Shown: piece by piece, positions 22,709-31,563 of the stretch
Layout of the letters: each line of letters starts with the position of its first letter
How positions within the stretch are numbered: position 1 is the first letter of the stretch
Origin: Acidithiobacillus sp. AMEEHan
Lineage (GTDB): Bacteria > Pseudomonadota > Gammaproteobacteria > Acidithiobacillales > Acidithiobacillaceae
Assembly (NCBI RefSeq): GCF_030996345.1
Contig: NZ_CP118747.1
Coordinates: 742,001-806,000, forward strand
Reading direction: 5' to 3'
DNA length: 64,000 nucleotides
The notes under the pieces: model-generated
Told to the model about the DNA's origin: nothing
The model's database searches: none
What the model saw: the letters and a program-made list of their open reading frames with translations, nothing else
Position numbers and translations under genes: made by a program

Positions 22709-25660
22709 TTACGCCACCAATGCTTCGTTCAACTGGTCAAGCAGGGGCTGTTGTGCCTCGCCAAAGAGCTGTTCCATCCGCCCCAGCCCACCCCGTTGCA
22801 GAAAGGGGGCATATTCGAAGTCATCCGGCTCGGTGCTCAGGTTGGCGGCGATGTGGTCGCGGATCATTTCCAGCCAATGCCGCTGCTCCGCACTGAATCG
22901 CTTGCCGCCACGCTCCTGACTGGCCAGCCATACCTTGAAGTTGGCGTTGACGCGCTCGGGGTAGGGGATGAGCTCGTTGTCCTGATGGATGGCGAAGCGC
23001 ACCAGCGACACGAGGTCGGTGAGGATGCGGCGGCCCGAGGCGCCCCGGACCCTGGATTTTTCCAGGGCAGCGTAGGCGCTCCAGAGCTGGGATTCGTTCC
23101 ACAGGTAGGGCGGCTCTTGAATGACAGCGGCAAGTTCCTGCACCGCCTCGAAACTGAGGCGCTGTTTGTAGGGCTTGCTGTAGAGCACCTGTAGGGCGGT
23201 GATTTCGTCTTTGTGGTCCTGAATGAACTGCTCGAAGGATTGCACCATGCCACGGGCGCGGTCGAGGGCGTCCTGGGAAAAACCTGCTTCGAGGACTTCG
23301 TCGGCGCTCACGTGGTCGATGACGATTTCGTTTTTTCTCTTGATCTCGTCAATGGCCGCCCGCAGTTCCGGGTCGTGCAGGGGCCGCACGGCATCGAGGA
23401 TAATCTTCTGCCGCGCATTCTGGAGGGCGAGTTCGGAAATAGGGCTGTCGTCGTCGGGCGCCATGCCCAGCTCAACCTTGGCCGCTTCGAGATGGCGGTC
23501 GGGATCGAGGGCGGCGATGATGCGATGACTGAGTTCCTTGATGCCCAAACCATCGGCAAGCGCGCGGATGCGCTTGTCGTCCTCGGCGCTGATACGGTGC
23601 TCCATGCGGGCCAGTCGCCCGGCGAGGGAGCTGAGCACGTCGTCTTCGGTGTTGCCGAAAGCGACGGCCTGCAGGAGCTTGGCGAAGCTGACGGTGGGCT
23701 TCTGCTCCATGGGGCGGGAGTCGGTCTTGTCCTGCTCGCAGACACCCACGGCGTCGACAATGACGAAGTGGTCCTTGGCGCGGGCGTCGGGGGTGACGCT
23801 CTGCAGGTCGTCCGGCGCAATCACACGCACGCCGCGGCCCTTCATCTGCTCGAAGAAGCCGCGGGACTTGACGGCGCGCAGGAACATGACGACTTCCACC
23901 GCTTTGATGTCGGTGCCAGTGGCAATCATGTCCACGGTGACGGCGACCCTGGGCATGGGGCTGGTGCGGAATTCGTTGATGAGGTCCTTGGGCTTGGCGC
24001 CGGTGGTACGGTAGGTGATCTTCTGGGCGAAGGCGTTGCCCTTACCGAATTCCTCGCGCACGATTTCGACGATGTTTTCGGCGTGGGCGTCGTCCTTGGC
24101 GAAGATGAGGGTCTTGGGCACCCACTCGCGGCCGGGGAAAATTTCGGTGAAGAGCTTGTCGCGGTAGGTCTGGATGATTTTGCGGATCTGGTCCGGGGCG
24201 ACGACATCCCGGTCGAGCTGGTTGGGGTCGTAGCTAAAGTCGTCGTCGAGCTGTTCCCAGCGCTTCTTGCGGGTGTCGCGTTCCTGGATCTGTACCGAAT
24301 AGCCGGCCTCGACCTTGCTGCCCTGCTCGGTGATGGCGGTGCGGATGCGGTAGACGTCGTAGTTGACGTTGACGCCGTCAGCCACGGCCATTTCGTGGCT
24401 GTATTCCATCACCAGGTTCTGATGGAAGAAGCCAAAAGTCTGCTTGCTGGGTGTGGCGGTAAGGCCGATGAGGCTGGCGTCGAAATACTCCAGCACCTGG
24501 GCCCAAAGGTTGTATATGGAGCGGTGGCATTCGTCGGTGACGATGATGTCGAAGGTCTCGATAGGAATGGCCTGGTTGTACTCGATGGGCTCAACGGGGC
24601 CTGGCAGGCTGCCGCCATGCGGCGTTGCGGCGCTCGCTGCGCTGTTCATTGCGCCACCAGGCAACTCCGCTGTTCGCTCACTCTGCGCCTCGTCTGGCGA
24701 CCCCCTGCGTTGCCCGTTCCTTCCGAACAGGTTACCGAGATCATCTACGGACACTTCATCGAGATCATCGGGCAGGTCACGACCTTTGAGCATGGCGTAC
24801 AGGCGCTGGATGGTGCAGATGCAGACGCGCGCCGTCTGGTCGATGGTGTTGCTGCTCAGGCGCTGAACGATGTACTCCTCGCTGAACTTGAAATTGTTGT
24901 AGGGCGAGGTGTACTGCTGGAATTCCTTGAGGGTCTGGTCCGCCAGATTGCCGCGATCCACCAGGAACAGTACACGGCGGACACCGGCAAAACGCAGCAG
25001 CCGATAGATGAAAGAAATGGCGGTGAAGGTCTTGCCCGAGCCCGTGGCCATCTGGATGAGGGCGCGGGGGCGGTTCTCCCGGAGCGAGTGTTCCAGGTTG
25101 CGGATGGCGGTGCTTTGCGCGGGCCAGAGCCCCTCTGCACGGAGCGGCGGCATGTGCTGGAGGCGTTCCAGGACGGTGCGGCCCGCCACGTCATAGCGTC
25201 CCCGCATATCGGCGACCTGCGCCAGGTCGGCCCTGGCGGCATCCCCCAGCCATTCCGCCAGCGTTTCCGGGCGGTGGAAGGCGAAGACCGGCCGCGCGCG
25301 AGGTTCCGGGTCCAGGCCGTTGGTGAAGCGGGTCTCGACTCCGGTGGACTGGTAGGCGAAAGGCAAGGGGTTGTGCCAGGCAGGCAGACCGGGCGGCAGC
25401 CCTTCCCTATATTTCGTCGCCTGGACCTCAACGCCGGAGAGAGTCACGCCCTGCCTCTTGGCCTCGATGACCCCGGCGGCCTTGCCATCCACATAAAGGA
25501 GATAGTCGGCAAAGCCGTGGCCGGATTTGAGTGGGAATTCGCGAACCGCCACTCCGCGGGCGGCATGGATGTTGACTGCAGCGGCATCGCAGACCTGCCA
25601 GCCAGCCCCCTGAAGGAGTTGGTCGATGCTCTGACGGGCGTCCTGCTCCGGATTGCTCAC
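22709..25660 (-). CDS. hsdR: Type I restriction enzyme endonuclease/translocase subunit
   Basis: 983-residue HsdR, which translocates DNA and cuts it at a distance from unmodified sites. N-terminal PD-(D/E)xK nuclease: D52 in GFADYLL and E66-A-K68 in VIEAKRQG. Helicase: Walker A ATGSGKT at 205-211, DECH box 376-379, TATPS after it, and motif VI region FFEQMKGRGVRV. The C-terminal helical part contacts the methylase. I start at GTG 25660 behind GGAGG; the frame runs far upstream over slyD but has no coding character there. Residues about 314-352, rich in Gly/Ala/Ser/Arg, form an insertion just before the DECH box that is not part of the fold. GC and codon use match neighbours. Confidence 0.93.
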   Translation of the reverse strand: MSNPEQDARQSIDQLLQGAGWQVCDAAAVNIHAARGVAVREFPLKSGHGFADYLLYVDGKAAGVIEAKRQGVTLSGVEVQATKYREGLPPGLPAWHNPLPFAYQSTGVETRFTNGLDPEPRARPVFAFHRPETLAEWLGDAARADLAQVADMRGRYDVAGRTVLERLQHMPPLRAEGLWPAQSTAIRNLEHSLRENRPRALIQMATGSGKTFTAISFIYRLLRFAGVRRVLFLVDRGNLADQTLKEFQQYTSPYNNFKFSEEYIVQRLSSNTIDQTARVCICTIQRLYAMLKGRDLPDDLDEVSVDDLGNLFGRNGQRRGSPDEAQSERTAELPGGAMNSAASAATPHGGSLPGPVEPIEYNQAIPIETFDIIVTDECHRSIYNLWAQVLEYFDASLIGLTATPSKQTFGFFHQNLVMEYSHEMAVADGVNVNYDVYRIRTAITEQGSKVEAGYSVQIQERDTRKKRWEQLDDDFSYDPNQLDRDVVAPDQIRKIIQTYRDKLFTEIFPGREWVPKTLIFAKDDAHAENIVEIVREEFGKGNAFAQKITYRTTGAKPKDLINEFRTSPMPRVAVTVDMIATGTDIKAVEVVMFLRAVKSRGFFEQMKGRGVRVIAPDDLQSVTPDARAKDHFVIVDAVGVCEQDKTDSRPMEQKPTVSFAKLLQAVAFGNTEDDVLSSLAGRLARMEHRISAEDDKRIRALADGLGIKELSHRIIAALDPDRHLEAAKVELGMAPDDDSPISELALQNARQKIILDAVRPLHDPELRAAIDEIKRKNEIVIDHVSADEVLEAGFSQDALDRARGMVQSFEQFIQDHKDEITALQVLYSKPYKQRLSFEAVQELAAVIQEPPYLWNESQLWSAYAALEKSRVRGASGRRILTDLVSLVRFAIHQDNELIPYPERVNANFKVWLASQERGGKRFSAEQRHWLEMIRDHIAANLSTEPDDFEYAPFLQRGGLGRMEQLFGEAQQPLLDQLNEALVA
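24605..24722 (-). repeat. In-frame insertion in hsdR, possibly a small repeat element
   Basis: About 39 codons (NGQRRGSPDEAQ ... MNSAASAATPHGGSL) separate the conserved LYAMLKGRDL segment from EPIEYNQAIPIETFD and the DECH motif. The DNA is unusually rich in short GC inverted repeats (GCCGCCATGCGGC and neighbours) and does not look like helicase sequence, so a small palindromic element that inserted in frame is plausible. The gene stays open through it. Confidence 0.4.
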
Positions 25661-25687
25661 GGCACCTCCGCGGCGGTTGTTTTTTCC

Positions 25688-25716
25688 ATTATCATCCAGA
25701 TCACCTCTCGTGCCAA
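25688..25716 (-). promoter_or_regulatory. Predicted promoter of hsdR
   Basis: On the minus strand, -35 TTGGCA (25711-25716) and -10 GATAAT (25688-25693) are 17 bases apart, 28 bases upstream of the GTG start of hsdR. This is one of the best sigma70-type matches in the window. Confidence 0.6.
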
Positions 25717-25739
25717 AAGTACTGCAGCAATACAGAGTT

Positions 25740-25768
25740 TTGCACCCTCCTACGGCAACGGCTACACT
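25740..25768 (+). promoter_or_regulatory. Predicted promoter of slyD
   Basis: -35 TTGCAC (25740-25745) and -10 TACACT (25763-25768) with a 17-base spacer, 37 bases before the slyD ATG. It is back to back with the hsdR promoter. Confidence 0.55.
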
Positions 25769-25804
25769 GCGCCAAGGACACCCCGCCACCAAGGAAACCC
25801 CGTC

Positions 25805-26290
25805 ATGAAGATCGCCAAAGACACCGTCGTAACCCTGGACTACACCCTGACCGACGAGGATGGCGAAATCCTCGACAGCTCCGAAGGCGATGAACCTTTG
25901 GTCTACCTGCATGGCCATGGCGACATCGTGCCCGGGCTGGAACGCGCCCTCAATGGTCATCAGGTTGGCGATCAGGTCGAAGTGGACGTGAGCCCGGAAG
26001 ATGGCTACGGCGACTGGGACGAGGATCTGGTCGACGTCGTGGGCAAGGAGGATTTCGACGATCCCGAAGAACTCGAGGTCGGTGCGCAGTTCGAGGTCGA
26101 CACCGACGAGGGCGTGCGGATCGCTACAGTGATCGAAATGGAAGGCGAGGACATCACCGTCGATCTGAACCATCCCCTGGCTGGTATGAACCTGCATTTT
26201 GCCGTCAAGGTGCTCGACGTGCGCGCCGCCAGTAGCGAAGAACTCGCGCACGGCCACGTGCATGGTCCGCACGGTCACGAGCACGACTGA
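25805..26290 (+). CDS. slyD: FKBP-type peptidyl-prolyl isomerase, SlyD-like
   Basis: 161-residue cytosolic SlyD: an FKBP prolyl isomerase domain split by an IF chaperone flap. Key blocks are VVTLDYTLTDEDGEILDSS, VYLHGHGDIVPGLERALNG (FKBP core), VSPEDGYGDWDEDLVDVV (start of flap) and DLNHPLAGMNLHFAVKVLDVR. The end has a short histidine-rich tail (HGHVHGPHGHEHD), a weaker version of the metal-binding tail that lets E. coli SlyD deliver nickel. AAGGAA lies 9 bases before the ATG. The gene is divergent from hsdR and is followed by anmK; it marks the end of the restriction island. Confidence 0.93.
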   Translation: MKIAKDTVVTLDYTLTDEDGEILDSSEGDEPLVYLHGHGDIVPGLERALNGHQVGDQVEVDVSPEDGYGDWDEDLVDVVGKEDFDDPEELEVGAQFEVDTDEGVRIATVIEMEGEDITVDLNHPLAGMNLHFAVKVLDVRAASSEELAHGHVHGPHGHEHD

Positions 26291-26311
26291 TCGGGGATCC
26301 GGGGAACGCCT

Positions 26312-27448
26312 TTGCTGATCCTGGGGATGATGTCCGGCACCAGTGCCGATGGCATCGACGCCGCTCTCCTGGAATTTTCTGCCCTGAGCGCGGGGGAGCC
26401 CCGCGGTCATTGGCACTACTCCTATCCGCCCGAACTGCAGGAGCGGCTTTTCCGCCTGCAGGAGTCTGACGCTGCCCGCCCGCTGCTCGCCATCGACCGG
26501 GAAATCGGGCGATTGCATGGCGAGTTCGCGCAGCAGATCCGTAGCGCCGGGGTGCAGTTCGATCTGCTAGCCCTGCATGGGCAAACTGTCGCCCACCAGC
26601 CCAATGGACCCGACGGCTATACCTGGCAGGTCGGCTCCGCCTATGACGTCGCACAGGCAACGGGATGCACGGTGGCCCATGACTTTCGCCGCGCCGATGT
26701 CGCTGCCGGTGGACAGGGTGCGCCATTGGTTCCCCCCTTTCATGAAGCTCGGCTCGCCACTGATCGGCCCCTGCTGGTCCTCAATCTTGGGGGGATGGCC
26801 AACCTGACCTGGGTTCCCGCGCGGGGCAGCCGACAAGCGACTCGCGCCTTCGACAGCGGACCGGGCAACGTACTGATCGATGCCGCGGTGCAAGTCCTAA
26901 GCCGCGGAGAACTGCGCTATGATGCCAACGGTGACTGGGCGGGGCAGGGACAAGTTCAGGAAAATGTCGTGCAGGAGTGGCTTGCCCTGGACTACTTTCA
27001 CCGCCCGCCACCCAAAAGCACCGGTCGGGAGTTGTTCAACGCCCGCTGGGTAGAGGCGCAATGGTCGGCGTGGCAGCACGGGAAGGCGGATTTTCTCGCC
27101 AGTCTCTGTGCCCTGACCGCCACCAGCATCGCCCAGGCGGCCCAGCGCTGGCTGCCGCCGGCAGCGCGGATGCTGGTCTTTGGCGGTGGCGCCTACAACC
27201 GCACCCTGCTTAGCAGCCTGCAGACCGCTCTGCCGGATGTCGCGGTGGAAATGGGTGAACAGGTGAGCGGCATCCCCAGTGCCGCCATGGAAGCCCTGGC
27301 CTTTGCCTGGCTGGGTGGACAGTGTCTGCTCGGCCGTACTATCGATCTACACGGAGTTACCGGACAACGCGAAGCCGTGGTTCTCGGCAGCCTGTACCCC
27401 GGGAAAAACTGGTCGCAGCTCCTTAGCCTGCGCGCGCAGCTATGCTGA
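26312..27448 (+). CDS. anmK: Anhydro-N-acetylmuramic acid kinase
   Basis: Cytosolic kinase of peptidoglycan recycling: converts 1,6-anhydro-MurNAc to MurNAc-6-phosphate. 378 residues. The family start LGMMSGTSADGIDAALLE (ATP phosphate site with D), LHGQTVAHQP, VAHDFRRADVAAGGQGAPLVPPFH, NLGGMANLT, FDSGPGNVLIDA and VFGGGAYN are all visible. TTG 26312 is the only start that keeps LILGMMSG intact, with GGGGA upstream. The last 7 bases overlap aroE. Confidence 0.94.
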   Translation: MLILGMMSGTSADGIDAALLEFSALSAGEPRGHWHYSYPPELQERLFRLQESDAARPLLAIDREIGRLHGEFAQQIRSAGVQFDLLALHGQTVAHQPNGPDGYTWQVGSAYDVAQATGCTVAHDFRRADVAAGGQGAPLVPPFHEARLATDRPLLVLNLGGMANLTWVPARGSRQATRAFDSGPGNVLIDAAVQVLSRGELRYDANGDWAGQGQVQENVVQEWLALDYFHRPPPKSTGRELFNARWVEAQWSAWQHGKADFLASLCALTATSIAQAAQRWLPPAARMLVFGGGAYNRTLLSSLQTALPDVAVEMGEQVSGIPSAAMEALAFAWLGGQCLLGRTIDLHGVTGQREAVVLGSLYPGKNWSQLLSLRAQLC

Positions 27449-28296
27449 AACCCAGTGGCGGAGCCATGGTCTGCGGTATCATCGGCGATCCCCTGCAGCA
27501 CAGTCTGTCGCCCTGGATGCAGCGACAATTTGCCGAACAACTCGGACTGGACTTTCTCTACGCCCCCTTTCCCGTCGCCACGGAGCATCTGCCCAGCGCC
27601 ATCGCTGGACTGCAGGCCCTGGGGGTGCGCGGCGTCAATGTCACCATTCCGCACAAGGAGGCGGTACTGCCAATCGTCAATGAGCTCTCGTCTCGCGCCG
27701 CCGCCATCGGTGCGGTCAATACCTTGCTCTTCGAGCACGGGCGTATTTTGGGTGAAAACACCGATGTGACTGGCTTCGCTCGTGCTTTGCGCCGCCACGC
27801 CGGAGCGATCAGCGGCCCCAGCCTGGTGATTGGGGGAGGAGGTGCAGCGCGAGCCATTCTGCACGCCCTGGCCAACGAGGGCGCCGCCCCCATCTATCTG
27901 GCCAACCGTACCCTGGCCCGTGCCGAGGCCCTGGCGGCCGAGTTTCCCGCCCTGCAGCTCCGACCCCTGGCCTTGTCCCAAAGTGCTCTCTCCCCAATCC
28001 TGGGCGATATCCAGCTACTGGTGAACACCAGCAGTCGGGGTCTGCGCGGCGAGGATCATCCAGAAATCGACCTGGAGCGCTTACCCCAATCCGGCATTGT
28101 TTGTGATATCGTCTATAAACCCTTGCAGACCCCCTTGCTGGCGGCGGCCAAGGCCCATGGGTTGCGTTGTGTGGACGGTCTGGGCATGCTGGTGGAGCAG
28201 GGGGCGGAAAGTTTTCGTATCTGGACCGGTCAGTTGCCAAACGCCGGAGCTGTGGAGGAAACCCTGCGGACATGGCTGCAAACCTCGAAGCTATAA
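27442..28296 (+). CDS. aroE: Shikimate dehydrogenase
   Basis: NADP-dependent reduction of 3-dehydroshikimate in aromatic amino acid and chorismate synthesis. 284 residues from ATG 27442; MVCGIIGDP at 27466 is an alternative start closer to the conserved core. Motifs are GDPLQHSLSP (shikimate site), VNVTIPHKEAV (catalytic lysine), GENTDVTGF (catalytic aspartate), the nucleotide fold VIGGGGAARAILHAL and NRTLARAEAL. It overlaps anmK upstream and pilB downstream (25 bases). Chorismate made by this pathway is the substrate of the chorismatase at 36214-37218; aroQ at 56853-57293 is another pathway gene in the window. Confidence 0.95.
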   Translation: MLKPSGGAMVCGIIGDPLQHSLSPWMQRQFAEQLGLDFLYAPFPVATEHLPSAIAGLQALGVRGVNVTIPHKEAVLPIVNELSSRAAAIGAVNTLLFEHGRILGENTDVTGFARALRRHAGAISGPSLVIGGGGAARAILHALANEGAAPIYLANRTLARAEALAAEFPALQLRPLALSQSALSPILGDIQLLVNTSSRGLRGEDHPEIDLERLPQSGIVCDIVYKPLQTPLLAAAKAHGLRCVDGLGMLVEQGAESFRIWTGQLPNAGAVEETLRTWLQTSKL

Positions 28297-29972
28297 CCTT
28301 GACCCCCCTTTTGCGTGGGCTCGTCGGGGCAGGCTTGGCAGATGAGAACTCTCTTCGCGCCCTGCTGAACGATCCCACACGCGGCAAGCAGCCGCTGCTT
28401 CCTTTTCTGGTAGAGAAGAAAGCGATTTCGGCAATCGCCTTGGTGGAATATCTCTCCGAACGCTACAAAATGCCGATGCTCGACCTGGATGCCGTGCAAC
28501 TGGACGAGACCGTCATTCGTCGCATCGATCGAGCGCTTCTGGAGCGGCATCAGGTCCTCCCCATTTCGTTGCATCGCGACGCGCTCTATCTGGCCATGGC
28601 CGACCCCACCGATGTCAAGGCTACCGAAGACATCCGCTTCAATGCTGGCGGTCTGCAGATCAATCCCATTCTGGTCGAGGCCAACAAGCTGGCCAAGGCG
28701 GTTGCGGAATTCTCGGGCGGGTTCAAGAATCAGCTCGAAGAATTTTTCGCCCCCGATGACGCCCAGCAAGAACAGGATGAATTTGATCTGGCCGGTGATG
28801 CCCGCGGGGAGGACGCCCCCGTCGTCCGCTTTGTCCAGCAGCTCCTCCTCGATGCGATTCAAAAGGGCGTATCGGACATTCATATCGAGCCCTACGAACG
28901 GGACATTCGCGTGCGCTATCGCCTTGATGGCGTGCTGCAGGACATGCTCCACCCCCCGATCGGTCTGCGCGATGGCATCACATCTCGGCTGAAGATCCTC
29001 TGTCGTCTCGATATTTCCGAACGGCGCCTGCCCCAGGATGGACGCCTGCGGGTTCGCATCCCCCCGGCACGAATCATCGATTTCCGCGTCTCTTTCTTGC
29101 CCACCAACTTCGGCGAGACCATTGTGCTGCGTCTGCTCGATCCGGCCAGCTCGAAGGTGCCCATCGAAGCGCTGGGCTTCCTGCCACAGCAATTGCGCGC
29201 CTTTGACGATGCCATCCACCGGCCCTACGGGATGATCCTCGTTACCGGTCCGACCGGATCCGGCAAAACCACGACCCTGTATACCGCGCTCAACATCCTC
29301 AACACCGGCGACGTCAATATCAGCACGGCGGAGGATCCGGTAGAAATCCCCGTTTATGGCATCAATCAGGTGAACATCAACGAGCGCATCGGGCTCAACT
29401 TTGCCGCGGCCCTCCGCTCCTTTCTGCGTCAGGATCCCGATGTGATCATGGTCGGCGAGGTGCGCGATCTGGAAACCGCCGAGACCGCCGTGAAGGCGGC
29501 CCAGACCGGACACTTGGTGCTCGCCACCCTGCACACCAATGACGCGCCGCAAAGCCTGACCCGCTTGGAAAATATGGGAATTCCGACCTACAACATCGCC
29601 GGCAGCGTGCATCTGGTCATGGCACAGCGCCTAGTACGAAAGCTTTGTGTCGCCTGCAAAAAGCCCGAAAAAATCCCGGAGGCGGCGCTCTTGGAAGCAG
29701 GCTTCGCGCCCGAGGATCTCCCAGGTCTGCAGCCCATGGGACCGGTCGGCTGCGAACAGTGCAACGGCGGCTATCGCGGCCGTATGGGTCTTTATCAGGT
29801 CATGCCCATCAGCGAGGCCATGCGCGAGGTCATTCTGCAGGGGGGGTCGGCCATGGATCTGTCCCGTCAGGCCGCGGCGGAAGGCATTCTCAGCATGCGT
29901 CAGTCCGGTCTCTTGCGGGTAAAGGAAGGCATCACCAGTCTTGAAGAAGTCCTTCGCGTCACCAACCTCTGA
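28272..29972 (+). CDS. pilB: Type IV pilus assembly ATPase PilB
   Basis: 566-residue hexameric cytoplasmic ATPase that powers pilus extension. N-terminal N1 domain (residues 1-150, T2SSE_N), Walker A GPTGSGKT at 326-333, Asp and His boxes, Walker B-like DPDVIMVGEVRD with the catalytic Glu, and the zinc-binding tetracysteine CVACKK ... CEQC near the C-terminus. ATG 28272 lies inside the aroE end, so the genes are coupled. pilS starts only 7 bases after the stop; the usual pilC is not between them. Together with pilS, pilR and pilD it suggests a surface-attachment pilus. Confidence 0.95.
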   Translation: MAANLEAITLTPLLRGLVGAGLADENSLRALLNDPTRGKQPLLPFLVEKKAISAIALVEYLSERYKMPMLDLDAVQLDETVIRRIDRALLERHQVLPISLHRDALYLAMADPTDVKATEDIRFNAGGLQINPILVEANKLAKAVAEFSGGFKNQLEEFFAPDDAQQEQDEFDLAGDARGEDAPVVRFVQQLLLDAIQKGVSDIHIEPYERDIRVRYRLDGVLQDMLHPPIGLRDGITSRLKILCRLDISERRLPQDGRLRVRIPPARIIDFRVSFLPTNFGETIVLRLLDPASSKVPIEALGFLPQQLRAFDDAIHRPYGMILVTGPTGSGKTTTLYTALNILNTGDVNISTAEDPVEIPVYGINQVNINERIGLNFAAALRSFLRQDPDVIMVGEVRDLETAETAVKAAQTGHLVLATLHTNDAPQSLTRLENMGIPTYNIAGSVHLVMAQRLVRKLCVACKKPEKIPEAALLEAGFAPEDLPGLQPMGPVGCEQCNGGYRGRMGLYQVMPISEAMREVILQGGSAMDLSRQAAAEGILSMRQSGLLRVKEGITSLEEVLRVTNL

Positions 29973-29979
29973 CGGCACT

Positions 29980-31563
29980 ATGCAAGCTGAGCACCAGCAT
30001 CGTCTCCAGATGGGGGTTTGGAGCCTCGCCCTTTCGCGCCTGCTGGTGAGCACCGCGTTGGTCCTGGTCAGCACGCTCTCCAGCAAGCCCCTGATCCTCG
30101 AGCCTGCCGGGCCAAGCGATGCGGTGCGCGCTACCAGTGTCATCGCCCTCCTCTGGAGTCTGGGCATTCTCTTCACGTTGCAGTTGTGGCCGGGCTTCTG
30201 GCGGGAAGGAAGCAAACTTTTTACCAGCACCATCGATATGGCATTGGTCCTGACCCTTTTTGCCCTCACCGGCGGCTTGTCAGGAACCCTCGTCATACTT
30301 CCTCTGCTGCTGCTCATTGCCAATGCCTATCAATTGCGCGGCAAAGCGGCTCTCGCCTTTGTCTGGATCCTGATCCTGCTCATTTTTTTGATCAGCGGCT
30401 GGCAGGATATCGAATGGTTTTCCAGCCGCACGCTGATTTACCTGGTTGCCCTGCTCACCGTTGCCTTCCTCGCCGACAACCTGGTGCGCAATCGTGAGCG
30501 TGCGGCCATCTGGAATGCCGCCAGAGAACAGGAAATTCTCGATTTAAACACGCTGAATCAAGAAATCATTCAACAAAGTGATGTCGGGATTCTGGTCCTC
30601 GACCGGCAACATCGCACGTTATTCAGCAATCCCGTTGCCCGCGCCATGATCAACCTGCCGCAGGATTCTGGATTACCGGAGGCACTCGATCTGTTGCGCC
30701 CGGAGTTCGCAGATTTCCTCAACGCGCAGGCGCCGCAGAGCGAAAAGGAACTGATCCTTTCGGCACCGGATGGCGGCAAACGAAGCTTTTGGGTGCAGAG
30801 TATTCCGCTTCCCAACACACCCTATACGATCTTGACGTTGCGTGATGCAACGATTATTTGGGAAAGGCAGCGGGAAATACAGATGGCGGCGCTGGGGCGT
30901 CTCGCGGCGAACATTGCCCATGAGATTCGCAATCCGCTCAGCGCCATCCGCCACGCCGCACAATTGTTGGGGGAACGAACGCTGAAGGAGAGCGAAAACC
31001 GTCTGCTGAGCATCATCGATCGCGAGTCGCAGCGTCTGAACCGCATCGTCGACTCCGTGCTGGAAATGGCGCGCCCGCGGGCGGCCCATCCGGAACCCAT
31101 TTCGCTCAACGCCTGGTTACCTGTGGTCCTGAATCAATTACGCGAGGATCCATTGTTAAAAGATCTCCAGGTGAAACTCGACATCCCCAATAATCTCCCT
31201 CTGGCCAGCTGTGATCCAGAGCAACTTCAGCAGATTTTCGCCAATCTGCTGGTGAATGCGGCGCGCCATGGACAAGGCGAAGACCATATCCTGCAAGTGG
31301 ATATCTCGGTGGAGTCTGCACGTGACCGGGAAGAGCTGGAAATTCGCGTACGCGATCATGGGCAAGGCATTCCGGAAGAAAACCTGGAGCGTATTTTTGA
31401 ACCCTTTTTCACGACGGAATCCCAAGGCACGGGGCTGGGCCTGCCTTTGGTGCGCGAATTGCTCCGCGCCAACCGCGGGGATATCGGTGTCCAGAATCAC
31501 CGTGACGGCGGCGCGGAGTTTTGGTTCCGGCTGCGTGAGTGGCATCTGGGCACGCCGTTATGA
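29980..31563 (+). CDS. pilS: Sensor histidine kinase PilS
   Basis: 527-residue membrane histidine kinase. About six hydrophobic segments occupy residues 20-175 (for example LSRLLVSTALVLVSTL and LVILPLLLLIANAYQL), then a PAS-like region (DLNTLNQEIIQQSDVGILVLDRQHRTLF), the phosphoacceptor H-box LGRLAANIAHEIRNPLSAIR, and a complete catalytic domain (EQLQQIFANLLVNAARHGQ N-box, VRDHGQGIPEENLERIFEPFFTT, GTGLGLPLVRELLRANRGDIGV). In Pseudomonas, PilS senses PilA and controls PilR to switch on pilin genes. Ends in an ATGA overlap with pilR. No periplasmic sensor domain is visible, in agreement with PilS. Confidence 0.92.
   Translation: MQAEHQHRLQMGVWSLALSRLLVSTALVLVSTLSSKPLILEPAGPSDAVRATSVIALLWSLGILFTLQLWPGFWREGSKLFTSTIDMALVLTLFALTGGLSGTLVILPLLLLIANAYQLRGKAALAFVWILILLIFLISGWQDIEWFSSRTLIYLVALLTVAFLADNLVRNRERAAIWNAAREQEILDLNTLNQEIIQQSDVGILVLDRQHRTLFSNPVARAMINLPQDSGLPEALDLLRPEFADFLNAQAPQSEKELILSAPDGGKRSFWVQSIPLPNTPYTILTLRDATIIWERQREIQMAALGRLAANIAHEIRNPLSAIRHAAQLLGERTLKESENRLLSIIDRESQRLNRIVDSVLEMARPRAAHPEPISLNAWLPVVLNQLREDPLLKDLQVKLDIPNNLPLASCDPEQLQQIFANLLVNAARHGQGEDHILQVDISVESARDREELEIRVRDHGQGIPEENLERIFEPFFTTESQGTGLGLPLVRELLRANRGDIGVQNHRDGGAEFWFRLREWHLGTPL

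Larger units (their letters stand above)
16068..25660 (-). other. Type I restriction-modification island with embedded kinase, nuclease and toxin-antitoxin genes
   Basis: The island holds hsdR, hsdS and hsdM on the minus strand in that transcriptional order, but interrupted twice. Between hsdR and hsdS lie a Phd/RelE pair and a 52-codon leftover of a different hsdR. Between hsdS and hsdM lie a HipA-like kinase, a DUF3037 protein and a GIY-YIG/DUF4357 protein, all coupled to hsdS by 4-base overlaps, and a plus-strand DUF1778 antitoxin with a truncated toxin. No transposase, integrase or tRNA is visible at either edge. The mosaic suggests repeated module exchange at one defence locus. Confidence 0.85.

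Noticed and set aside
16068-25660. Insertion sequence, integrase or tRNA attachment site for the restriction island
   Set aside because: Looked for transposase-like frames, terminal repeats and tRNA ends at both edges and saw none.
23213-26290. A long open frame on the plus strand (over 1000 codons) across hsdR
   Set aside because: It is the reverse frame of hsdR fused to the real slyD. The hsdR side shows no recognisable protein and slyD has its own start and ribosome binding site.
25661-26518. Extended N-terminus of hsdR running over slyD
   Set aside because: It is only an open antisense frame to slyD. HsdR family sequence begins at GTG 25660, with GGAGG and a good promoter before it.
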